DNA of 64,000 bases from Denitrificimonas caeni (GTDB lineage Bacteria; Pseudomonadota; Gammaproteobacteria; Pseudomonadales; Pseudomonadaceae), in assembly GCF_905120345.1 (NCBI RefSeq), contig NZ_CAJHOA010000009.1, positions 1-64,000 of the forward strand, in the 5' to 3' direction. Position numbers and translations under genes: made by a program. The notes beneath the pieces were generated by a model. The model did no database searches. It saw only the letters and a list, made by a program, of their open reading frames with translations, and was not told the DNA's origin. Below are positions 55,487-64,000 of the stretch, piece after piece (positions within the stretch are counted from its first letter, which is position 1; each line of letters opens with the position of its first letter).

Positions 55487-57513
55487 ATTTTAAAAGCATT
55501 GATCAAGGTTTTTAGATACTCCACTTGCCCACTCATATCCTGACTGGCCTGTGCAGTTTCATCAGCGCCTTGTGCAGTCAACTCACCGGTTTGATTAATT
55601 TGCACAATCGTTTGATCAATATCGTGCGCCACTGCGGTTTGCTGTTCAGCAGCGGCGGCAATTTGTTGAATTTGATCAACAATCATCCCAACAGCCGCGA
55701 GAATATTTTCTAACGCGCTCTGCACATCAACCGACTGCGCCACAGTTTCATCCGCCATTAAATGGCTGCTACTCATCGCCTTAACAGCAGAGCTGACACC
55801 ACTGTGCAGTTGACTGATCATCTGTTCGATTTCTTCTGTGGATTGCTGCGTGCGTCGCGCTAGATTACGCACTTCATCAGCCACCACCGCAAAGCCACGA
55901 CCTTGCTCACCGGCACGCGCCGCTTCAATCGCCGCATTCAACGCCAACAAGTTAGTTTGCTCAGCAATGCCTTTAATCACGTCCAGCACTTGACCAATCG
56001 ATTTACTATTGGTCGCTAGCTGATTAATCACCAGCACTGAAGTGTTGATTTCCTGCGCAAGCTTTTGGATGCTGCTCACTTGCTGCTCAACTCGCGCGCG
56101 TCCGGTCACTGTTTCATCGTTGACACTCTGAGCGTTACTCACTGCAGCCGCAGCACTATTGGCCACTTCTTGTGAGGTGGCGGACATTTCATTCATTGCT
56201 GTCGCCACTTGCTCAATTTGTGCACGCTGCTGAGTCACCGCTTCACTGCTTTGCGTGGAGACACGCTCAACTCGTGTTGCTTGTCCTTCGACATCCTCTA
56301 CAGTGCCATTGACGTGTTTAAGTAAGGCATGAATACGCTGCACCGTTTGATTAAAGGCTGCGCCTAACTCTCCAATTTCATCACGACTTTGCACATTAAA
56401 ATGTGCAGTTAAATCACCTGCGGCAACGCGATCCATTACCTGACCAAGACTGCGTAAACTCGCTCGAGTCGAGATATAAAACGCGCCATACAGATAGCCT
56501 ATCAACAAAAAAACTGCGACTAAGGCAATGATCAACAGCATCATTTGCAAACGATAACTGATCAGTCGCGCATCCAGCAAAGCATCTAAATAACGCACAG
56601 TTTGACTATTTAAGTGGTGGGTTTTATTAATTAAGGCCGATGTTTGCTGAAACAGCGTATGCCAAGGCTTATCCAAAGAATCCGCTAAAATCACTTCGTT
56701 CTCGAGCAAACGTAAACTCTCGAGCAGGGTTGCACGACTCTCAGTAGCTAAACCACTGAGCGCACTATACGCGGCGGTACTCCCAGCTAAAGCCTCTGTG
56801 AGCTTCATATCGTACTCGGCATCGAGCTTTTCAAGACTCAACTGTAAGTCGTCTAAGCGGCGACTGTTTGTCGAGTCCAAGTAGCCTCGAGCCATTGACA
56901 AGCTGGCTACAGCACGCCCATCACCTAAGCTGAGCGTGACCTCTGGCGTCACCTCAGTGATCAAGGCCACCAATTGCCGTACCTCTAGCTGCGGGTCCTG
57001 ACTGAGCCCCGTTTGGCTGGCGATAAAACGATTAAACAGCACACCTCTGGCTAATAATTCGCTGGCTAAGACAGCTCTGTTTTGTAAAGATGCCTCACTG
57101 CGGATAGTCACTAAGCGCTCTAATAACTGATCGCGTTTCAACACAAAATCGGCACGTTGTTCTTCATCACCTTGCAGCAACTCTAACGCTTGCCATTGAT
57201 TCGCGATGTCCTGCTGCAAGCCCTCAACCCGCTGCTCTAATTCGCCGGTGGCACCACCCTGACCAATCACCGCATTGATACGTAGCAAATCATGCCAAGC
57301 TTCCAGTTGCGCAGTAATTTTTAAGCTTGCATCTAGCTGCTGTAGGCCATTCACTTCAGCTTGGGTATGGATAAAATCCAGATATGAATCGCGCACTAAA
57401 TAAAAATTAGTCACTAGCATGGGTAAAAAAAACAGTGCGCTAATCAAGCTAAACTTCATGCCAAAACTTAAACGATTCATCAGCTTAATCGCTGGATAGA
57501 GTAGTATTTTCAA
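55483..57513 (-). CDS. Methyl-accepting chemotaxis protein
   Basis: The 676-residue transducer has an N-terminal membrane segment (about 18-38), a long helical periplasmic domain (about 40-325), a second membrane segment (about 327-350), a HAMP domain, and the cytoplasmic signalling domain with tip [20 protein letters not shown] and [15 protein letters not shown]. The sensor is a long helical-bundle type; ligand unknown. The start is inferred as TTG at 57513 with GGGGG upstream, giving an N-terminus typical of Pseudomonas; an ATG at 57480 would also be in frame. Confidence 0.88.
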   Translation of the reverse strand: MKILLYPAIKLMNRLSFGMKFSLISALFFLPMLVTNFYLVRDSYLDFIHTQAEVNGLQQLDASLKITAQLEAWHDLLRINAVIGQGGATGELEQRVEGLQQDIANQWQALELLQGDEEQRADFVLKRDQLLERLVTIRSEASLQNRAVLASELLARGVLFNRFIASQTGLSQDPQLEVRQLVALITEVTPEVTLSLGDGRAVASLSMARGYLDSTNSRRLDDLQLSLEKLDAEYDMKLTEALAGSTAAYSALSGLATESRATLLESLRLLENEVILADSLDKPWHTLFQQTSALINKTHHLNSQTVRYLDALLDARLISYRLQMMLLIIALVAVFLLIGYLYGAFYISTRASLRSLGQVMDRVAAGDLTAHFNVQSRDEIGELGAAFNQTVQRIHALLKHVNGTVEDVEGQATRVERVSTQSSEAVTQQRAQIEQVATAMNEMSATSQEVANSAAAAVSNAQSVNDETVTGRARVEQQVSSIQKLAQEINTSVLVINQLATNSKSIGQVLDVIKGIAEQTNLLALNAAIEAARAGEQGRGFAVVADEVRNLARRTQQSTEEIEQMISQLHSGVSSAVKAMSSSHLMADETVAQSVDVQSALENILAAVGMIVDQIQQIAAAAEQQTAVAHDIDQTIVQINQTGELTAQGADETAQASQDMSGQVEYLKTLINAFKI

Positions 57514-57688
57514 AGCAGCCCCCAAGTCTTTCTTATTTTATATTGGCATCGTAACAGCGAACTAAGCTCAGTAAATCGTTATATTTTTATGACCGTACAG
57601 TCTCTTTACTGGAACGGTTTAGACTGCCACGTCTATCGCTCAAACTATCGACTCAGAGGCTGACAACTTAAACCCAGAGGGGAAAAGT

Positions 57689-57729
57689 TTGACATCTCCA
57701 CACAGGCACTTTTAACTATGCCGATAGTT
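57689..57729 (+). promoter_or_regulatory. Candidate promoter with an overlapping dyad, upstream of the acylase
   Basis: A perfect -35 TTGACA (57689-57694), an 18-base spacer and TAACTA (57713-57718) form a likely sigma-70 promoter. The dyad AACTAT/ATAGTT (57714-57719 with 57724-57729) overlaps the -10 box and could be an operator. Confidence 0.5.
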
Positions 57730-57790
57730 ATACTCGCCTTCTGCTGTGCTTAACGCGGCACGCTATATTTGTATTTTCTACACAGGCTTA

Positions 57791-60178
57791 ATGATGATGA
57801 AACGTTTTTTTATTTTTTGCACTGTGCTGCTTGGCTGCAGCGCATTAGCGGCCGCTTGGTATGTGCAAGATAAACGTCCACAACGCTCAGGCAATCTACA
57901 ACTAACAGAGCTCAGCGCAGCCGTTGATGTGCATTACGATGAGCGCGGTGTGCCGCATATTAAAGCGCAAACCGAACTGGATGCTTATCGTACACTGGGT
58001 TATGTCCACGCCCAGGATCGCCTCTTTCAAATGGAAATCATGCGTCGTTTAGCTCGCGGCGAACTCTCTGAAATTCTGGGTGAAAAAACCGTCAAACTCG
58101 ACCGTTTATTCCGCACCTTGCGTCTGCATCAACATGCTCAGCAATATGTACAAAAAATTGATTTAGACAGCGCGCCTGCGCAAGCGCTACAGGCCTATCT
58201 CGATGGTATTAATCAATACCAAGCACAAGGCCCGAAACCGTTGGAGTTTGATTTACTCGGAATAAGCCCACGCCCCTATACCATGGAAGATACCATCAGT
58301 ATTGCTGGCTATTTAGCCTACAGTTTTGCCGCGGCATTTCGTACCGAGCCCACCCTAAGCTATATTCGCCAAGAACTGGGTGAAGACTACTTATCTATCT
58401 TTGACCTCAAAACACCCAGCGGCGGCGCGCTACCCCAGTTAGCGCTAACAGATTCAGACTGGTCACATCTACACAGCTTGGCACAGCTCAGCCAAGAGGC
58501 AATATTTGCTGCCGGCTTACCACAATTTGAAGGCAGTAATGCTTGGGTGCTAAACGGTTCCAAAACAGCCAGTGGTAAACCCTTATTAGCTGGCGATCCA
58601 CACATCAGCTTCTCGGTACCCGCCGTCTGGTACGAAGCCCACTTGCAAGCACCTGGCTTTGAATTGTACGGCCATTTCCAAGCGCTTAACCCTTTTGCTC
58701 TACTGGGCCACAACCAAGAGTTTGGTTGGTCAGTCACGATGTTTCAAAATGATGACCTCGACCTTATTGCGCTAAAGAGCAACCCTGAAGACCCACAACA
58801 AGTTTGGCAAAATGGTCAATGGCAAGCATTGGATAGCCAAACCCAATGGATTGTTATTAAAGACCAAGAACCACAGCAGTTAATCCTATATAACTCAGCC
58901 TACGGCCCCATTATTAATGATATTTTAAACGATCAAGAGAGTGATACGCCGATTGCCATGTGGTGGACTTTCTTAGAAACAGAAAACCCTATTTTGGATG
59001 CCTTTTATGAACTCAATCGTGCCAATACTATGGATAAAGCGCGCCAAGCAGCCAGTAAAATACATGCCCCTGGTCTGAATATTGTCTGGGCCAACGCCCA
59101 AAATGATATTGCCTGGTGGGCAGCCGCAAAAATGCCAATCCGCGATAAATCAGCACAACCATCGTTCATTCTCGACAGCCAAACAGCTGCCAGTAAAAAA
59201 TACGGTTTTTATCCATTTAGCGCTAATCCACATGAAGAAAACCCAGCGCGTGGTTATATTATCTCGGCTAATTTTTTACCCGCCTCGCCCAAAAAAGTAC
59301 CGTTACCGGGTTACTACAACTTAGCCGATCGCGGCGCACAGTTGATCGAGCAACTCAGTCAGTCGAATATGCAGTGGGATATAAAAAATAGCCAAGCAGT
59401 ACAACTGGGTGACCGTACGGGTTACGCCCAACGTTTACTCCAGCCGTTGCTAGAGGATTTACAGGCCTGCGCGCGCGGTACTGAAGAAAAAAAACTGATC
59501 CAACAACTCAGTGTTTGGCAGGGTAACTATCCCATCAACAGCTACCTACCCACACTCTTTACTGAATTCACCTACCAGCTTTTACAAGCGGCCATGCTCG
59601 ACGAACTGGGTGGCAGCGTCTTTAATAACTTAATGAATACTCGGATTATCGATAGCGCCTTGCCTTTGTTAGCTGCCGATCCGCAATCGCCTTGGTGGAA
59701 CAATCATCGCAACGCTGAAATACAAACTCGGCAACAAGTGGTTGCCCAAGCATGGCAAGCCACACTACTGCACTTACGCACAACCTTTGGCGTTGACCCC
59801 AATGATTGGCTCTGGGGCACAGCACATACTCTGACTCACAAGCACCCCTTAGGTCAGCAATCACCATTAGACAGCTTGCTCAATATTGGCCGATTTGCAG
59901 CGCCGGGTGGCCATGAGTTACCTAATAACTTGTCCAGTGGTTACAGCAGTGCACCTTGGGCCGTCGCTTACGGTCCATCGACACGCAGGATTATCGATTT
60001 TGCCAGTCCCGAGCAAGCGCTGGTCGTTAACCCTGTGGGACAAAGCGGCGTACGTTTCGATCGTCACTATGACGACCAAGCCCAAACCTATATACAAGGT
60101 CAATACTTTCAGTCACATCTTGCCGAAAAGGATATTCAACAGAACACGCAAAGTACCTTACGTTTGCTGCCGCAATAA
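57791..60178 (+). CDS. Penicillin acylase family N-terminal nucleophile hydrolase
   Basis: The 795-residue precursor has a signal/anchor (about 1-22), an alpha-chain region and a beta chain that begins at Ser249 in EGSNAW, the self-cleavage site and nucleophile of the Ntn-hydrolase family. The beta chain contains the family GDPHI and GHN motifs. Members include penicillin G acylase and the acyl-homoserine lactone acylases PvdQ, QuiP and HacB; the Trp after SNA sets it apart from PvdQ. Substrate is not decided by sequence. Several ATGs lie at 57791-57799. It is monocistronic with a convergent hairpin after it. Confidence 0.85.
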   Translation: MMMKRFFIFCTVLLGCSALAAAWYVQDKRPQRSGNLQLTELSAAVDVHYDERGVPHIKAQTELDAYRTLGYVHAQDRLFQMEIMRRLARGELSEILGEKTVKLDRLFRTLRLHQHAQQYVQKIDLDSAPAQALQAYLDGINQYQAQGPKPLEFDLLGISPRPYTMEDTISIAGYLAYSFAAAFRTEPTLSYIRQELGEDYLSIFDLKTPSGGALPQLALTDSDWSHLHSLAQLSQEAIFAAGLPQFEGSNAWVLNGSKTASGKPLLAGDPHISFSVPAVWYEAHLQAPGFELYGHFQALNPFALLGHNQEFGWSVTMFQNDDLDLIALKSNPEDPQQVWQNGQWQALDSQTQWIVIKDQEPQQLILYNSAYGPIINDILNDQESDTPIAMWWTFLETENPILDAFYELNRANTMDKARQAASKIHAPGLNIVWANAQNDIAWWAAAKMPIRDKSAQPSFILDSQTAASKKYGFYPFSANPHEENPARGYIISANFLPASPKKVPLPGYYNLADRGAQLIEQLSQSNMQWDIKNSQAVQLGDRTGYAQRLLQPLLEDLQACARGTEEKKLIQQLSVWQGNYPINSYLPTLFTEFTYQLLQAAMLDELGGSVFNNLMNTRIIDSALPLLAADPQSPWWNNHRNAEIQTRQQVVAQAWQATLLHLRTTFGVDPNDWLWGTAHTLTHKHPLGQQSPLDSLLNIGRFAAPGGHELPNNLSSGYSSAPWAVAYGPSTRRIIDFASPEQALVVNPVGQSGVRFDRHYDDQAQTYIQGQYFQSHLAEKDIQQNTQSTLRLLPQ

Positions 60179-60190
60179 ACGTAACGAGAG

Positions 60191-60217
60191 TCACCTCAGG
60201 CCTCGGGCCTGAGATGA
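60191..60217. terminator. Hairpin between convergent acylase and phosphatase genes
   Basis: CTCAGGCC/GGCCTGAG form an 8-bp perfect stem with a TCG loop, extended by TCA/TGA past one mismatch. It lies between the two stop codons. Confidence 0.7.
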
Positions 60218-60224
60218 CCTCTAC

Positions 60225-60974
60225 TTAAATTCCCGCAGGATTCAAGACAACCTGCTTATGTCCCACCCATGCAGAGCTATGTTGTGCGTCCTTGTTTAAC
60301 ACGTTGTGAGTTTGCTCTTGCCACCAATTCGCAACTTTACACCACGCTAAAGACCGAGTACTGCAGGCACCGCTGGCTAACGCCTGCTTAATGGCCGCTA
60401 CATCGACATTTTCAAGATAACGAGTTGCTCCAGCCATACGCTGTTCACCGCCATAACCTTGCTGCATTTCGGCCATCGCAGCGGCTTTACTCCAACCTTC
60501 AAACACCATTCGATACATCGCCGCAATCAGTCCGGTACGGTTCTGTCCGTGCTTACAATGCATCAGCACTGCACCTTTTTGTTGCGCGCTGGCAATACTG
60601 CGCAGTACTCGCAGCACGTCAACATCATCAATACGATCAGTGCGTAAAGGGATCTGCACCTGCGCAATGCTGTCATCTTGCAGCCAAGTACTGTCGGGTT
60701 TTTGATAAAAATTAATCACCGTTTTAATATTTTGCTGCTGCAGCCATGGCACATCATCTTCTCGCGGTAAAGCGCTGCGGTAGAGCACATCACTCATTTT
60801 ATATAAGTGATAGCTAGCATCCACCGATTGCGCCCATTGTGTCGGACGCGGCTCAGCGCTACTCAATATTGCTAGCGATAACTCAGACTCAGAAGTTTGC
60901 ACATAGTGGCGCACAACAAGGCTGCCGATCAGCACCACCAGCAGTGCCGCGAACGTATAGAGGTAGCGTTTCAT
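60225..60974 (-). CDS. Membrane-anchored dual-specificity phosphatase
   Basis: The 249-residue protein has an N-terminal membrane segment (about 5-21) and a Cys-based phosphatase domain with HCKHGQNRTG (Cys140, Arg146) and the general acid Asp near 113. With this orientation the catalytic domain would face the periplasm, which suggests a lipid or envelope phosphate substrate rather than a phosphoprotein. The ATG overlaps the stop of the PAP2 gene by four bases (ATGA). It is the last gene of the three-gene envelope operon. Confidence 0.85.
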   Translation of the reverse strand: MKRYLYTFAALLVVLIGSLVVRHYVQTSESELSLAILSSAEPRPTQWAQSVDASYHLYKMSDVLYRSALPREDDVPWLQQQNIKTVINFYQKPDSTWLQDDSIAQVQIPLRTDRIDDVDVLRVLRSIASAQQKGAVLMHCKHGQNRTGLIAAMYRMVFEGWSKAAAMAEMQQGYGGEQRMAGATRYLENVDVAAIKQALASGACSTRSLAWCKVANWWQEQTHNVLNKDAQHSSAWVGHKQVVLNPAGI

Positions 60975-61699
60975 CGTGCCACCTGCGCAATAAGCTCAGA
61001 CTTAGCGCAGCTGCTGCTGCTGCGATATAACAACAACCCATAGCAGAGCGTACAAATTAGCCAATCAAATAAAAACGTCCACAAATTATGTGAGAAGAAA
61101 TGCGCACCCTGTAACATCCGTCCCAGCGAAAAGATCGAACCTAAAGTGATGGCAAAGACTAAACAAACCTTCGCCGTACGCGGTTTAATATCACGTAAGG
61201 CAAAAAATAAGGCCATCAGTGAAAAACCAGCTGAAGCATGCCCGCCAGGCCAGCAACGACCTGGATTAGCGGTTACTGGGCGAGCCTCAAGCAAACCGGA
61301 ATACAACTCTTGCCCACCAAACTCCTGCAAGCTCCATGGGCATTGCACGCCAGTCAACGTCTTCAGTGGGGTCACTAAGGCCGTCGAGATTCCCAACGCC
61401 AAAACCACATACCCCAGCCGACGGCGCCACACCCGTAATCTCTGCGCAACGAAACTGAGGACGAAGCCAGCAATGGCCAACACTCCAAAAGCGATAACCA
61501 CTTGCTTAGCGCGATCATGTAAAACGTCTTCTAAGAAAAAGCTTTTTGCTCCAATAAAACCACTATTGGGTTCATACATCAGTCGAGCTAAACCCAGATC
61601 AAGCGCGTGTGGCTCAAATATTAATAAGCCCGCCATCAGTAATAAAGGAATCGATAACGCATACTTAAAATTGAAAGGGTGTACGGTTAAAGTACTCAT
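60971..61699 (-). CDS. PAP2 superfamily phosphatase
   Basis: The 242-residue membrane protein has about six helices and the PAP2 active-site regions in variant form: C1 around K113 to C120-P121 (KTLTGVQCP, with Cys in place of Arg), C2 PGGHAS (His154), and C3 with R194 and H200 in GRMLQGAHFFSH, where His204 replaces the usual Asp. It should hydrolyse or transfer a phosphate on a lipid. The start is one base after the upstream transferase stop. Part of the transferase-PAP2-phosphatase operon. Confidence 0.85.
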   Translation of the reverse strand: MSTLTVHPFNFKYALSIPLLLMAGLLIFEPHALDLGLARLMYEPNSGFIGAKSFFLEDVLHDRAKQVVIAFGVLAIAGFVLSFVAQRLRVWRRRLGYVVLALGISTALVTPLKTLTGVQCPWSLQEFGGQELYSGLLEARPVTANPGRCWPGGHASAGFSLMALFFALRDIKPRTAKVCLVFAITLGSIFSLGRMLQGAHFFSHNLWTFLFDWLICTLCYGLLLYRSSSSCAKSELIAQVAR

Positions 61700-61700
61700 A

Positions 61701-63677
61701 TCACTGCTGTCCTTGCAAGCGGGCTAAGATCGGTTGTTTAACTACTGCTGTGCCCTGCCACTTCAATAATCCTTGGGCAATGTCATAACTTGCACCTTGG
61801 TAATAGGCAATATCGCGCTGTACGAGTTCATTACTTTTATTGGTACGGCGTTCATAACTCACACCTAACGCATCATCATGGCGGCGCACCGTTTTACGTG
61901 GGCTAAGAATGGCTAAGTCACCACCATCAAACAGGCCTAAGTGTTGGTAGTTACCTAACAGCGCACGTCCACGCAGAGCTGCTTCAGGACGCAATATGTC
62001 ACGACCAAAAAAAGTGCTGATATAGGATTGATTGAGTAGGCCAAGCAAGGTTGGCGCAATATCAATTTGACTCACTAGCGTGTCAATTTCATTTGGTTGC
62101 AGATAATGCGGCGCATAGATAAACATCGGGATGTGATAGTTGCTCACCGGCAAATCTTCTTTACCAGCACTGCCTGCAGTATGGTCAGCAACAAAGACAA
62201 AGATCGTCTCAGCAAACCAAGGTTTCTGTTGCGCTTGGCGTAAAAACTCACCAATAGCATAGTCGGTGTATTTCACTGCACCTTCACGCCCCTCACCTGA
62301 AGCAATATCAATACGACCATCAGGATAGCTATAAGGACGATGATTAGAAGTGGTCATCAACTGTAGAAAGAAAGGCTTGCCCTGCGCATGATCGGCATCG
62401 GCAATTTTCAAAGTCTGCGCGTATAAATCTTCATCAGCCATACCCCAAGCATTGGTAAAGCTCATCTCACTGTCTGGCACACTGCTTTGGTCAACAATGC
62501 GATAACCATTGCCAGAAAAGAACGCATTCATATTGTCAAAGTAACCACGGCCACCATAGACAAAAACGCTGTCATAGCCTTGCGCATTGAGTTGCTGACC
62601 TAAGCTAGCAAAGCCACTTTCGCGCCCAATACGTTTCACCAAGGAGCGACCTGGCGTCGGTGGCACCGATAAAGTAATCGCTTCTAATCCACGATCGGTA
62701 CGAGTGCCGGTAGCGTAAAGATTAGTAAAGGCCAAGCTTTCACGGCGTAATTTATCTAAATTGGGCGTGAGTCCACGCTCATCACCAAAGCTGCCTAAAT
62801 ACTTCGCCGACAAGCTTTCAATGGTGACTAACACCACATTTAGATGACGCGGTGCGCCCTGATAAGTAATTTCACGACGAATATCCAGCGGGTTATCGCT
62901 GACAAAGCGCGCATGACTTTCTTCGACTTCGGCACGCAATAAAGCACCGACTTGCTGCTCATCAAGAGTGGCGTAAAAGCTGGGGTAATCCAGTTCATTA
63001 TTACGGAATGCGGCAAAAAACTGATAAGGACCATTCGCTGCCAACTCACGTTGATAGCTATTGCCATCACTGCCGCGCGGGAAATCCTGACTGAGCAACA
63101 ATCCCGAGAGACCTGCTAGCGCAATCAACACGGCAAGCCCAGGCAACCGAGAGAGCACCTTGCTTTCAGGTACACGTAAGGCCTTGTGCAGGGGTTTCTT
63201 CAGCATTACAGTGAGCACAACAGCCAGCAACGCTAGACCTGCCAGTAGAGGATAAACCGGATAGGACTCAAGAATATTGTCGATGACTTCTTTGGAATAA
63301 ACCAAATAATCCACGGCAATAAAGTTGAAGCGCACCGAAAACTCATCCCAAAACAGCCACTCGGATACAGCGGTAAATAACATAACAAACAGGCTTATCG
63401 CAAACATCATCCGCAGCAACAACTGATGCCAACTATTCGACCATAGCCACTGCGGGCAAAAGGTCAGATAGAGACCTAACGGCAGACTGGCAAAGCTCAA
63501 AAAGCCCAAGTCATAGACTAAACCTTGGACGAACATTAATAATAATTGCCAGACACTGACGTCCGCGGCAGAAAAACTAGCGCACAATAAAACGACGCGA
63601 GTGACGGTAAATAATGCCAGCCATGCGATACTAATCATCGCCAAATAGCGCCAGCGAGAAGCGTTAAGCAGTAACAT
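61701..63677 (-). CDS. LTA synthase family membrane transferase (sulfatase fold)
   Basis: The 658-residue protein has five N-terminal membrane segments (about 10-205) and a periplasmic alkaline-phosphatase-fold domain (about 275-600) with the metal ligand Glu287 in VTIESLS, a nucleophile Thr (likely Thr327 in GTRTDRG) and the metal-binding VADH. Such enzymes transfer phosphoglycerol or phosphoethanolamine from lipids to envelope glycans. The acceptor here is unknown; in a Gram-negative lacking LTA it may be an osmoregulated glucan or a lipid. It leads the operon and diverges from colR. Confidence 0.85.
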   Translation of the reverse strand: MLLLNASRWRYLAMISIAWLALFTVTRVVLLCASFSAADVSVWQLLLMFVQGLVYDLGFLSFASLPLGLYLTFCPQWLWSNSWHQLLLRMMFAISLFVMLFTAVSEWLFWDEFSVRFNFIAVDYLVYSKEVIDNILESYPVYPLLAGLALLAVVLTVMLKKPLHKALRVPESKVLSRLPGLAVLIALAGLSGLLLSQDFPRGSDGNSYQRELAANGPYQFFAAFRNNELDYPSFYATLDEQQVGALLRAEVEESHARFVSDNPLDIRREITYQGAPRHLNVVLVTIESLSAKYLGSFGDERGLTPNLDKLRRESLAFTNLYATGTRTDRGLEAITLSVPPTPGRSLVKRIGRESGFASLGQQLNAQGYDSVFVYGGRGYFDNMNAFFSGNGYRIVDQSSVPDSEMSFTNAWGMADEDLYAQTLKIADADHAQGKPFFLQLMTTSNHRPYSYPDGRIDIASGEGREGAVKYTDYAIGEFLRQAQQKPWFAETIFVFVADHTAGSAGKEDLPVSNYHIPMFIYAPHYLQPNEIDTLVSQIDIAPTLLGLLNQSYISTFFGRDILRPEAALRGRALLGNYQHLGLFDGGDLAILSPRKTVRRHDDALGVSYERRTNKSNELVQRDIAYYQGASYDIAQGLLKWQGTAVVKQPILARLQGQQ

Positions 63678-63748
63678 AAGACAGCACCTAGTCAGATTAA
63701 TAAGGCAGCAGTGTGCGGCAATGGCTGTGAGGCAATTGTTAATCTGAT

Positions 63749-63764
63749 GTGAAAATACTGTTAA
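63749..63764 (-). promoter_or_regulatory. Candidate ColR binding site
   Basis: On the minus strand TTAACAGTATTTTCAC agrees, apart from one position in the T run, with the Pseudomonas putida ColR box as I remember it, (T/C)(T/C)NA(C/G)NN(T/C)TTTTTCAC. It lies 72 bases upstream of the transferase start and 27 bases from the colR start, so it could control the operon, colR itself, or both. The consensus is quoted from memory. Confidence 0.55.
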
Positions 63765-63790
63765 ATACGTAACTTATACAGCGAGTGTCC

Positions 63791-64000
63791 ATGCGCATTT
63801 TAGTGATTGAAGACAACCGAGATATTCTTGCCAATATCGTTGATTACCTAGAGCTCAAAGGCTTTATTGTTGACTGTGCCCAAGACGGCCTCAGCGGTAT
63901 GCATCTGGCTCTCACCCAACCTTACGACTTGATTGTTTTAGATATTATGCTGCCAGGTATGGATGGTTATCAGGTCTGTCAAAAGCTGCGCCAAGACGCT
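63791..64000 (+). CDS. colR: Response regulator ColR (3'-truncated by the window)
   Basis: The first 70 residues of an OmpR/PhoB-type regulator are present: MRILVIEDNRDILANIVDYL with the acidic pocket, and the phosphoacceptor Asp in LDIMLPGMDGY (about residue 52). The sequence is very close to Pseudomonas ColR as I recall it. ColR with sensor ColS responds to metal excess and maintains the outer membrane. The rest, and presumably colS, lie right of the window. Confidence 0.85.
   Translation, partial: MRILVIEDNRDILANIVDYLELKGFIVDCAQDGLSGMHLALTQPYDLIVLDIMLPGMDGYQVCQKLRQDA

Overview
The window reads as chromosomal DNA of a gammaproteobacterium in the Pseudomonas lineage. Many gene neighbourhoods match Pseudomonas order: pssA-ilvC-ilvH-ilvI, thiC/tolC, aceE-aceF/glnE/ilvE, hinT-coq7/speD-osmC/vfr with the Ycf46-like ATPase, roxS-roxR, piuA-piuC/speC/aerotaxis transducer, and a colR-like regulator at the right edge. 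GC content looks moderate by eye and lower than typical Pseudomonas, which would suit a low-GC relative such as Thiopseudomonas or Denitrificimonas; that genus guess is inference. No tRNA, rRNA body, insertion sequence, prophage or CRISPR array was seen.

Layout. 1-166: a very strong leftward promoter that looks like the start of an rRNA operon lying outside the window. 0.2-4.4 kb: phospholipid (pssA) and branched-chain amino acid synthesis (ilvI-ilvH-ilvC). 4.8-8.7 kb: a DUF4124 protein and the mrcB-TPR lipoprotein-YqcC group. 8.8-16.8 kb: an APH/P-loop kinase, nudF, thiC under a TPP riboswitch, a TolC-type channel, nadC, a membrane protein and trmL. 16.8-25.3 kb: pyruvate dehydrogenase aceE-aceF, glnE, ilvE. 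25.3-35.1 kb: rsmJ, tsaB, adk, a Ycf46-like AAA ATPase, hinT, coq7, speD, an OsmC protein, vfr and the redox two-component system roxSR.

36-48 kb is an iron-acquisition region. A rightward operon holds a Fur-boxed TonB receptor, a PepSY membrane protein, a DUF2271 protein with a textbook ApbE flavinylation motif, a DUF4198 protein whose predicted mature N-terminus is histidine, and a membrane-anchored flavodoxin/FAD reductase. It converges on a Fur-boxed piuA-piuC unit. I read the rightward genes as a split, flavin-based trans-membrane electron pathway serving ferric-siderophore reduction, and this is the most interesting system here. Ornithine decarboxylase (speC) and an Aer-like transducer follow.

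48.6-50.9 kb is a zinc-starvation unit: a near-perfect Zur operator ahead of folE2 and a COG0523 metallochaperone GTPase. 51-60 kb carries an ABC exporter, prfC, tatD, a chemoreceptor and a penicillin-acylase family enzyme. 60.2-63.7 kb is a tight three-gene envelope operon (LtaS-like transferase, PAP2 phosphatase, periplasm-facing dual-specificity phosphatase) with a ColR-box-like site, divergent from a truncated colR.
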